Shown piece by piece: positions 55,808 through 64,000 of a stretch of 64,000 nt of DNA. Origin of the DNA: Typhlomys cinereus (Eukaryota; Chordata; Mammalia; Rodentia; Platacanthomyidae); assembly GCA_023101885.1 (NCBI GenBank), contig JALPQD010000358.1:2142761-2206760 (forward strand). Direction: 5' to 3'. The position numbers were made by a program, and so were the translations under genes. The notes below the pieces were generated by a model. The model saw only the letters and a list, made by a program, of their open reading frames with translations. It ran no database searches and was not told where the DNA came from. The first letter of the stretch is position 1, and the number at the start of each line of letters is the position of its first letter.

Positions 55808-56112
55808 AAAAACTGTGTCAGAGGACAGATCAATGGATTATTTTCAAAATGAAAACTTTGGCAAGAGGAAGTAAGTTGCGCATGGCATGTGGGGTGCCAT
55901 TTAAGAGAGCGTGAGCTGAGGGCACTAGCTGCAAACGAAGCAAGACAGCTGATTGAGACAATCCTGTCTGCGTTAATATAGAAAGGAAATTAAAAGTGTC
56001 ACAGCTTAATTCTGAAGGTCTTTCACAGCGGTGCGAGAGCAGAATCAATATTGCAGATCTGTCAGAAGTTAAGATAGACACATTTCTCGTTGCAGAGAAA
56101 TAGGATAAAGAG

Positions 56113-56286
56113 GTGCAGGCGTGGGGGCGCTTACCACAGTGCCAGCACTCAGGCGCTCACCACGCTTCCAGCACTGGGGTACTCACCACATTGTCAGCAC
56201 TTAGGGGTAAAAATAAGAGGGTAGGAAGTTTAGGCTACCTATGGGGGTACAGTGAGCTCAAGGCCAGTCTACACAAAGTAAGATAC
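56113..56286 (+). repeat. B1-like SINE with an internal 26-bp triplication
   Basis: GTGCAGGCGTGGGGGCGC starts as B1. The segment corresponding to GGCGCACGCCTTTAATCCCAGCACT then occurs three times: 56126-56151, 56152-56177 and 56178-56203. The rest of B1 follows (TAGGCTACC..., TCAAGGCCAGTCTACACAAA). The units differ from one another, so the triplication is old. Confidence 0.8.
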
Positions 56287-56287
56287 T

Positions 56288-56350
56288 GAGAGAGAGAGAG
56301 ACAGAGAGAGAGACAGAGAGAGAGACAGAGAGAGAGACAGGGAGAGAGAC

Positions 56351-56385
<35 letters not shown>

Positions 56386-56392
56386 TCCAGGG
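56288..56392. repeat. (GA)n with GACA interruptions
   Basis: Regular pattern of GAGAGAGAGACA units, so a compound higher unit of about 14 bp. The minus frame 56235-56441 (Leu/Ser-rich) is its translation. Confidence 0.94.
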
Positions 56393-59300
56393 AGAGAGTA
56401 AGAGAACTATCTAGGAGATGAATGAAAATGAAGTTGCACATGAAGGACTAGATCTTTAGTGACAGAAAATATAAATAAGTGAAATAGGATTTAAAAGTCC
56501 CTAAAAGGAAGAAAATGAGCCAAACACATCTAATCTTGTTTTTTTAAGTTTCAAAACAGGAAAGACAAACAAGTAAGACCAATAAATGTGGCTAGAAAAA
56601 TGGGAAATAATTACTCTCCAATGAATACATGTGAGAGGTGCTTAATGACACAGGGATAGTATTCACACAAGTTACCTGCATGGAAGATTTGCACTATACA
56701 TTAAAAAAGCAAAACTAGCTCCAAAATTCTCACTTCAGTGAATTTAAGGATTAATTAAAGTTATTTCATGTCAATGACTCTGAATAGTAAAAATTGAAAC
56801 ATTGGTCAGATGCTCTGAAATAAGAAAGATAAACATGAAGACACATTTGTGTAACAGATCACTAACCATCAACACACAGAATATTATACTTAATGACATA
56901 AAATGTGTGTGAAATAAATGCCATTTTGAACTGGAGAACAGTAGACATCACAGTCACAAAAATGTGTACATACCACTATGTATACCTGCACACATTTAAC
57001 AAAAGTTCAAGAAATACACATACACACAAAAGTATTAAAGCTGTTTTTCATCAATTTAAGCTTTTTGGATATGCATCTTCATTTTTCCCAAATTGTGAAG
57101 GACCAGATCATTGTGGAAGTCAAAGGGGAAAAAAAAATCACAATTTTTATGGTCCACAGCAATAGAGATGACTTGTCATCCTAAGATTCCTGCCTTTAGA
57201 AAAGTAAGGCTCAGCAACTCTAAAGAATGGGACGATAGCTGATGAGTTCATCCTATGTCTGGTACAGGCTTAACACTCTACAAGGATTTGTCCATGGAGT
57301 GACCGAGTGAGGGAATAAGGCAGTCACAGAACAAGAATCCAAGGCCTGGAAGACTGCCCCGTAAAAGCCACATGATCTGAGGTCATCATTACTTCTGACA
57401 TCCTTACTTTCAAAACTGAAGGGCAGACCATCATCGCCTTCCACACTTCTCTACACATGACTGCTGCAGCATAGGTCAGAGAGGCTCTGAAACGCCTATA
57501 GCAGTGTCTGTCAGTATGTGATCACTGCTGGAGCCCTGGAAAGGGCCTCTCAGTGCCATGCCTGAAGCACGAGAGCCAAAGAAGTGGGGATTGCTGAGCT
57601 GGTATAGGAGCAAAGACACAAGGGACCGGCACTTGGCTGCAGGCACTAAGGCACACACAATTCAGCTTCTGAGGCAGACAGAATTAAGACAAAGAATTAA
57701 CTCATCCACAGTGCCTAGCTTGGCAGTCACCTTTAACCTGTAATCAGACAAACATGGGGGCTACTGTGCCCTCCAAAGCCTTAGATGATTCTGTTGTTAT
57801 GCACAGGAAGGAACTCGCTCTCTCTCTCCCTATCTCCCTCCCTCTCCTTCTACACAGTGGAAAGACCACAAAAGGATGGCAAGAATCCAGCTGTTGGAAG
57901 GCCAAGCAGGGCACTGGACAGGAATGGCCTGATCGGCCCCTTAACCATGGGTGCTGCTTCCAGAACTGTGAGACAGTAATGTGCTTGTGAGTCCCCCAGT
58001 GTGTGGCACATTGCTGTTACAGCCCAGCTCACATATGCCACCAGCTACTCCAGAGTACTCTTTGGACTCTGTGTACAAAGCAGTCAGTCTGTTTTTCAAA
58101 AAAATAAATAAATAAAAAGGGCTTTCTCGAAGTTCCTAGAATTAGGTCACTTCATATTTTCAGAAGTAGCTTTTAAAAACCATATAGAATGAGACATGCT
58201 TGTGCTAAAAGGGAACTGCATTAGAGGAAATGAGATTTTGTTGGGAAAAAACATACATGCTATGGTATGCAGCACCATAAGTATATGAACATATTTGTAC
58301 AAAACCCACTGTCGTCTATCTCCTCAAGTGATGACATCAGTGCACTGCAATTTTAAATCAAAGTCTTATAATACAAAACAATCAAATTCTCACCTAGGCA
58401 TGGAAAGAGTTGTCTGCATTGTGAGGACAGACCTAAATGTATCTCATGCTACCTGCGCATACTAAAGTAGCCACATGAGCAAGAACAGCTTATTTGGTCT
58501 TTCTTCCTGTGGCTATTTCAGTGGGAAAAGAAGGAACAAAAATGATATCCCCCTAAGCCCCTTGCAGCGCAGTTAACCCCAGAAATGAGAAAAGCTAAGC
58601 TCGTGTGATCGATGATTAAATTTCATCATACTGGGGGATTTGAAGTAACAAAGTTGTCTAAGGCTGTATTACCCAGAATGTGCCAAATCATCTGATGTAA
58701 CGAAACTTCCAAATCCCTCTGGAAGGGCAAAGGTTAGTCAATACAAACCATCCTGGGCTGTCAGTACCCAAGGTCTCCTGGCTTCTCTAGAAAGTTTGCA
58801 GCTAAACTAAGAGGAGTAAAAAAAATTCTTCCAAGTTTAATCTCATCACTGCCATGGCTGTCTTACCAACCTCTTGACTGTGAAATCAAGGCCAGGGAAA
58901 GCACACAGGGTTAGACAATTTGTCATCCAGAGACAAAAGAGAGCTGAGAAGCAGGACGGTCCCCCGTCACCCACAACAACCTCCCCCAAAGCAGCAGGCC
59001 CTCTTTATTCTGCCTCCTCACATCTTCCCATTAGATTCCGCTCTTACCTTATCATTCTCTGATCCTCAGAGAGGCTGTGTAATTATTCTCGCAATGAACT
59101 CTGTTCTTATGAAGGAATCCTCAAGTCCTCATTATTTTTATAATCTTGATCCTTTCTCACAATGTACTTTAAAATGCTCTGCACAAAGCAGCTCTCTACA
59201 CATATCTGCTTAACAATGTAAGTAACAGGAATTAAAATAGAAGCAAACCTCAGTGGACCCCATGACGAACAATAGTTTTGAAGAATGGAAATTGACAAAA

Positions 59301-60644
59301 GCACAAGGGTTGATCATAAGAAAGACCGTCTCTCAGGAGACCACATCTTTAAAGACAAATTCTTTGCATATACTTGAAATGCAAAGTTATTTTAAAATTC
59401 TTACATCTATATCATTTTTATCCCCATCAGTAGCGGAGATTGAACTTTCACATATATCAAGAATATATAACCTAAAGACTAATGGAAAAATGGCAAATTT
59501 ACCAAGCACATCTCTCAGTGTATAATATAATAATTATTATATAATTATATTCTATAATAATATAATCCAAGGACAGTACTGACAGAAAACTAGGCTGGGA
59601 ACTCTGCCTCACCTAGTGACGGGGAGACAGATGCTTTTCTTCCAGGCCCACTTTGCAGAACCCCCACATGGAGCAGAGTCTTCTGAAACATCTCTCATGC
59701 CTCCAGCAGTATTTGTTTTGTTTAGTTCTACCCCACAGACCTTGGGGAACCTGCACACACCACCAGCTGCGATCCTCCTATCGCTGACAGCCCAAACACC
59801 ACTTGCTTCTCAGCTGTTCGTTTGTCTCTATGAAGCCCAGCTTCTGTTTGCAAACTGTACTGAATAGTTAAAGAGAAATAGAGAATTTCTGAAATAGACT
59901 CATCTTGTCTAGACAGGTGGCGAGTGAGGGAGGGTTTCACTCAAGCAATACTCCCCAGATGTGTCCAGAGTCTCTCTGTCCCTTAGCAAGCAAGCGGACC
60001 TGTTGAGAGGGCTGAAAAGGTGACTGACTCCTGAGCCCCACTGCATCATCACTTGCCCGTAGGAAGCAGGCAAACCGGGGTCATCCTTTCTGAGCTACTC
60101 AAAGTTTAGACAATTCAGTTCTGATTCACAGGGAGTCTGTTGTTGTTTCATTGTTATTGCTTTGTTGCTATGTTTGTTTGTTTAAGGCAGCTCTCAGATC
60201 TAATCACATGGAGTGGAGATCACAGAACTAGTTGTTCCATCAGCTCCTGGTTGGTCCCCCAGAAATGGGGCTCTTGCGAGCCACAGCATGACTTGCCTGC
60301 CTTCTGATGCTTTTCTTGATGCTTCCACCTCTTCTCTTCCAGATCGGCAGCTCTCAGCCAGGCACTTCAGCAAGAGGAAGCATCAAGAACTAGCCTAAAG
60401 CTCCCAGCACCAGCAAACAGGGGCCTGGGAAGGCCAGCACTTAAAAGATACCGCTGGGCAGGGGCCCTGCTGAAGTCTCCTCCAACTCCTCAACCCTCAG
60501 GCCACCAGCGGTCGTTGCTTAGAATCTTGTCTTCCCAGTGCTGGCCAAGTTCCAACTCCCCTGAAGAAAAGTGTCAGGAATCCCCTGTCCATTATACTGC
60601 CCTGCACTAACTCAGCCCTTCCAAAGAGGCTTCATCACCCCTTC
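56393..60644. other. Long unassigned intronic stretch
   Basis: More than 4 kb in which I can place no repeat, apart from the AT-rich hairpin at 59518-59566 and a short (TC) run near 57820. Small frames on both strands show no known domain. Confidence 0.5.
59518..59566. repeat. AT-rich inverted repeat
   Basis: TATAATATAATAATTATTAT and its near-mirror ATAATATAAT can fold into hairpins. Pure A/T over about 49 bp. Confidence 0.8.
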
Positions 60645-60998
60645 CCCTCTGTAGCAATTAAACGACTTAAGGGAACAAGGGGTTTATTCTTTTACAATTT
60701 GTGGTTACAGTTGTTTGTCCACCTTGGCAGGAGAGCATGCATTATCCCCCAGGGGCCGAGGGAACTGGCCAGGCCATATCCAAATGGCAGCTGAGAGAAG
60801 GACGATCCTTACCTGCCAAACCAGCATGTCTGGCCAATATCTTCCCATATAATTCCTTCCATTTTATCCACCTGCTGGGAAGCTGGTCCTACTCACCATG
60901 GGTTGGGCCTTCCCCATCAGCTGCACAATTTAACTCAGCTAATTATTCTCTACAAATGTGCTCAGAGTGTGAACCATTGACCATCAAGTACCTAACTA
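60645..60998 (-). mobile_element. MaLR/MLT-type LTR, antisense
   Basis: Read on the minus strand it shares with the 16055-16458 LTR: GAGCACATTTGTAGAG, CCAGACATGCTGG, GGTAAGGATC, CTCTCAGCTG, CCTTGTTCCCTTAAG and the AATAAACCCC poly(A) region. The plus frame 60701-61012 lies inside it and is not a gene. Confidence 0.82.
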
Positions 60999-61189
60999 CA
61001 ACACCCACCTAAATCCACTCCCCTCTCCAGTGCTCTCATTTTCCTCTGGCACACCAGCCTTGTACACACAATAAGGTGAAGCAAAGGTGTAAGAACAGAT
61101 AACTAATGCATTTGAAGGTGTGTGAAGATAGCACTAATATGAACCAGAAATATGAAACACAAAATGATAAAAGTAGATCTTCATCACCA

Positions 61190-61530
61190 CCCAAAGAGGT
61201 TTATTGCTTCCACAGATGAATGCAATTCATGACATTAATGAATTGAAAGTTAAAAATCCTGTGGTATCTCAAACGTGTTAAAAAAAAAAAGCTGTGAACA
61301 AAATCCAAAACCCTTTGATGACAAAACACTCTACAATTAGTAAGAGAAGTGAAGCTGTTCATCCCTAGCACCATCCCTAATGGTGGGAAATCAGATGCCT
61401 CTCTCTTTAGGTGAGCTGCCAAAGAACCACTTCTATTCCACAGTGTACAACACAAATATGTCTAGACTAGAAAAAAAGAAAAACTAGCCCTGTTTTCAGA
61501 TGACAAGACATTAATGAATTTTTTTAAAAA
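61190..61530 (+). mobile_element. Ancient L1M ORF2 fragment (reverse-transcriptase region)
   Basis: AAAATCCAAAACCCTTTGAT and GACAAAACACTCTACAATTA follow the L1 run 'ttcaacatcccttcatgataaaaactctcaac', then AGCACCATCCCTAATGGTGG and CCCTGTTTTCAGATGACAAG (the motif encoding F-A-D-D in intact L1). All frames are broken. Confidence 0.72.
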
Positions 61531-61562
61531 AATTGCAATCATAGTAGAACATGTGTGACATG

Positions 61563-61775
61563 AGGGGCTACAAAGATGGTTCAGAAGGTAAGTACTTGCT
61601 ATGCAAGCATGAGGACCTGAGTTCAAAGGCCCAGCACCCACATAAAAGCCTTGGCAGTAAACATCTTATAATCCAGTGTAGGGCAGGTGGAGGCAAGTAG
61701 ATTCTGGGGACTCAATAGCCAGCTAGTATATAAGCCTTGGAAATACTGTTCTGAAAGATAAAAACCTGACACAGA
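61563..61775 (+). repeat. B4-like SINE
   Basis: GGGGCTACAAAGATGGTTCA (A-box region), ATGAGGACCTGAGTTCAAAG (B box), AGCACCCACATAAAAGCCTT, TATAATCCAGTGTAGGGCAG and TAGCCAGCTAGTATATAAGC follow the composite SINE order. It interrupts the L1M. Confidence 0.85.
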
Positions 61776-61794
61776 AGACACATACTATTAGATC

Positions 61795-62060
61795 AAATAT
61801 ATATATGAGATATCCAGAATAGGTAAAGCTTCAGGACAGAAAATAGATCTGTAACTACCAGGGGATGGGCAGAGAGGAAAACAAGTAGAAGACTTAAAAC
61901 TGCTGCCCCTATGCTGCTCTGGGCAAAGGGTCTTGGGGACATGTGCAGTTGCTCCAGATCTAGCACCACTTTTGCACAGCTCTGTGAAGTAACCAGCAAA
62001 CTGCATGCTTAAAGTGATGATCTTCATAGAATGTATATAAGAATGTTATTAAAATGAAAA
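61795..62060 (+). mobile_element. L1M 3'UTR
   Basis: ATATCCAGAATAGGTAAAGC, AGACAGAAAATAGATCTGTA-like order, CTACCAGGGGATGGGCAGAG, and later CACAGCTCTGTGAAG with ATGCTTAAAGTGATGATCTT match the old L1M 3'UTR ('atatccagaataggcaaat...gttgccaggggctgggg...gcacaactctgtgaatat...aaatggtgaattt'). Confidence 0.75.
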
Positions 62061-62097
62061 TTATGAAATAGTATTATTTTATAAAGTACAACAAAAG

Positions 62098-62350
62098 GTC
62101 TAGAAAGATGGCTCAGGGGTTAAAACACTGCTACATAAGCAGAAGGTCCTAAGTTTGGATCCCAGATCCCATGTGAAAACATCTGAGGGAAATAATGGCA
62201 TCCTCTACTTCTGGTCATGGAAGGTAGAACCTGAGAAACTCCAGAGCAAAGAAAATGGGAGGTAGAAGCAATCCAGAGAGATTCCTGAAGTTACCCTTAG
62301 GGCACCACGGGCACACACAGTGCCCGTTGATACACACAGACATATACACA

Positions 62351-62384
<34 letters not shown>

Positions 62385-62395
62385 TGTGTGTGCAA
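62098..62395 (+). repeat. B2/B4-like tRNA-derived SINE
   Basis: CTAGAAAGATGGCTCAGGGG (A box), AAGTTTGGATCCCAGATCCC (B box), body to CACGGGCACACACAG, then (CA)n at 62344-62382 with a palindromic CACGTGTGTG end and AAAAAAA. The head is near the young SINE, but the body is different and older. Confidence 0.82.
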
Positions 62396-62436
62396 AAAAA
62401 GTCCCAAGAAGCAAGACGCAATATACGCAATATACC

Positions 62437-62490
62437 TTATGAGCTGAAATAATAATAAAAAATGTATAAAAAAAAGAATGCTAAAAAAAA
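62437..62490 (+). mobile_element. L1 3' terminus scrap
   Basis: CTTATGAGCTGAAATAATAA and TAAAAAATGTATAAAAAAA match the last 40-50 bp of the L1 at 24734-25960 and of the 86-bp insertion at 23119. A second A-rich run follows at 62484-62503. Confidence 0.75.
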
Positions 62491-62571
62491 AAAAGAAAAA
62501 ATTGCAGCAGATGCCTAAGACCTTTTCATCAGTATACTCCACTGACAGCAGCAGGCAGCTGAGAGTCCTTG

Positions 62572-62661
62572 TGATTAATGTACCCTTCTTCACCAGATAT
62601 CCAGGATTTGAACCCGTGTCTGACTATGGAGGCAAAGGACTTAAATACAATGCTATACCAT
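62572..62661. repeat. 90-bp perfect direct repeat, copy 1 (contains MIR antisense)
   Basis: Starts TGATTAATGTACCC and ends AATGCTATACCAT. Every base is identical to 63437-63526. GGATTTGAACCCGTGTCTGA and CTATGGAGGCAAAGG are the antisense 5' part of a MIR (tRNA-like B box region). The short frames 62578-62811 and 63443-63751 start with the same residues because of this repeat. Confidence 0.97.
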
Positions 62662-62689
62662 GATTCTATGAAGCTGGTAGATTTTCTAG

Positions 62690-63436
62690 GAAATGTAAAC
62701 ATACATGACCTGCTACATAGTCATGGGTACATCCATGTTCAATTCACAATAGTAAAGAAAGAGAATCAACCTAGATGTTCAATAATAGAAGAACAGTTAA
62801 TGAAAATCTGATACATACATACAATGGAATACTATTCAGCTGTCAGGAAAAATAAGCTAATTAATGAAATTTGCTGGTAAATGGATGGAACTAGAAAAAA
62901 TTATGCTGAAGCGAAACTTTCCAGAAGCAGAAAGACAGATACCTCATGTTCTCCTTTATAATTAGATCCCAGCATTTAACCTTCAGATTGATGTAATCGA
63001 ACAGAAACTTTTTCAATATCTACAAAATCCAAAGGAACATAATTCTTTCATAATTCTTATGAAAGAAATGGAAAGGAAGAGTGGGGATAGGACATAATAA
63101 TGAGTGGGGTTACCCCCCAGGTAACCAATTACCTGCTAGCTAGTCTCTAACACCCCTTCCCAATGCAAGGAAACACATGCCCAGTAATGAAAATCTCTCT
63201 AAGCAACAACAGAAGGGATAAAATAGACACTAGACAGGATCAGATGTCTCAGTATTAATCATAAATGTCTGATAGCAAAGCACCATCTAAATTTCTCAGC
63301 TGTAGGGAACTGGAAAGCCCAAGAGTAAGTCCTTCCCAATGTGTGGTATTTCGTGCATCATTCTCCCAGCCATGAAGGCATAACAGGAGAGGTCCTTGCA
63401 TAGACCAACTTTAAGATGCATTATGAACTTTGAATA
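62690..63436 (+). mobile_element. L1 3' region between the 90-bp repeats
   Basis: TTCACAATAGTAAAGAAAGA, CAATGGAATACTATTCAGCT, AATTTGCTGGTAAATGGATG and CTCATGTTCTCCTTTATAAT are the end of L1 ORF2 and start of the 3'UTR. The remaining 3'UTR-like part reaches the second repeat without a poly(A). The exact left border within 62662-62740 is unclear. Confidence 0.72.
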
Positions 63437-63526
63437 TGATTAATGTACCCTTCTTCACCAGATATCCAGGATTTGAACCCGTGTCTGACTATGGAGGCAA
63501 AGGACTTAAATACAATGCTATACCAT
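63437..63526. repeat. 90-bp perfect direct repeat, copy 2
   Basis: Identical to 62572-62661 in the same orientation, 865 bp downstream. The flanks differ immediately outside the 90 bp. Confidence 0.97.
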
Positions 63527-64000
63527 AGAATGAATTTTAATATAATATACATCTCTGCTTCTGAGTGTTTGCTGATTCTTTCCCCAATTCCATACCTCCA
63601 TTTACTATTTGACCATCATAATCTGTCTCTGTCTTGTTCCAAGGTTTACCCCTCAAAGAAATATTCTGTAGTTATAGAACTGTGTTTCGTGTTTCGTCAC
63701 ATCATAAGGCTCAATGTCTTTGCTATTTTAGTTTTTATTATTTATATTTAAACAATCAACTACATTCTTCCAGTTGAATATCTCCCTTGTTTATCCCAAG
63801 TCATTCTAAACTACAACCCTGTCAGCAAAGGAAAATTATCTGATGACTAATGTTTTCAAAAGGCAGAATATGCTGAAGGTGTCCCAGACTACCTCTCCAT
63901 GTGAGTCAGTTACACATCGCACATTAATGCCTCACTGTCTTCAGACTGGTGTTAAGGCAAAAAGAAGCAGAAATGTCTGTCAAATGTGGACCTGTCTTTT
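63527..64000. other. Unassigned intronic sequence
   Basis: AT-rich to the window end, with no repeat or exon recognised. Confidence 0.45.

Larger units (their letters stand above)
1..64000 (-). other. ZMAT4: ZMAT4 transcription unit (intronic portion), inferred
   Basis: Only one exon (50458-50547) is recognised, and it lies on the minus strand. The window is therefore read as parts of two ZMAT4 introns: the upstream intron covers higher coordinates and the downstream intron covers lower coordinates. Established knowledge is that ZMAT4 is a few hundred kilobases long with few exons, so a 64-kb window with a single exon is expected. I looked for the neighbouring zinc-finger exons on the minus strand and did not find them. 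That the gene extends across the whole window is inference; no other gene is seen that would contradict it. Confidence 0.7.

Noticed and set aside
62205..62593. Val/Cys-rich minus frames
   Set aside because: They are translations of the CA tail of a SINE and its A-rich neighbour.

Overview
The window looks like intronic DNA from a myodont rodent (mouse/rat/jerboa side of the rodents). The evidence is degenerate B1 (7SL-derived), B3/B4-like and ID-like tRNA-derived SINEs, rodent-type L1 3' ends with a polypurine 3'UTR, ERVL-MaLR LTRs, and older mammalian L2/MIR remnants. The youngest SINE (3995-4313) has a CpG-rich body that I do not recognise from mouse or rat B2, so I infer a lineage other than Mus/Rattus. 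I cannot name the species.

Only one convincing protein-coding segment is present: a 90-bp, phase-0 exon on the minus strand at 50458-50547, flanked by a good acceptor and a GTGAGT donor. Its 30 residues match my memory of ZMAT4, a matrin-type zinc-finger protein whose gene is known for very large introns. The rest of the window is best read as the two ZMAT4 introns around this exon: the upstream intron at higher coordinates and the downstream intron at lower coordinates. Every other open frame is short and is a shadow of repeats, minisatellites or non-coding sequence.

Layout. 1-9.3 kb is a retrotransposon graveyard: a twin-primed L1 carrying a solo class II LTR, a minisatellite with 42-bp higher-order structure, the youngest SINE, and an old L1M/HAL1-like element cut up by SINEs. 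9.3-16 kb is mostly unique sequence with scattered SINE and L2 scraps. 16-17.5 kb holds a MaLR LTR plus internal region and a U2 snRNA chimeric retropseudogene. 19.6-26 kb has old L1, GA/GATA simple repeats, a local duplication, an 86-bp L1 tail insertion, and a SINE entered by an L1 next to a second LTR of the same group. 29-36 kb has MaLR LTRs and a cluster of three tandem arrays. 36-50 kb is mainly unique, with L1, MIR and a 27-bp minisatellite. 50.5 kb is the ZMAT4 exon. 53-64 kb has another degenerate minisatellite, a B1 with an internal triplication, a long unique stretch, then old L1 pieces and a perfect 90-bp direct repeat.

I found no new gene system. The most unusual points are structural: the 90-bp perfect direct repeat around an L1 segment (62572-63526), the twin-primed L1 with a datable LTR inside it, the U2 chimera, the AAGAG array with an AAGCG core, the clustered minisatellites, and the long and short forms of an unfamiliar SINE. 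Repeat family names are given from memory of consensus sequences and are approximate.
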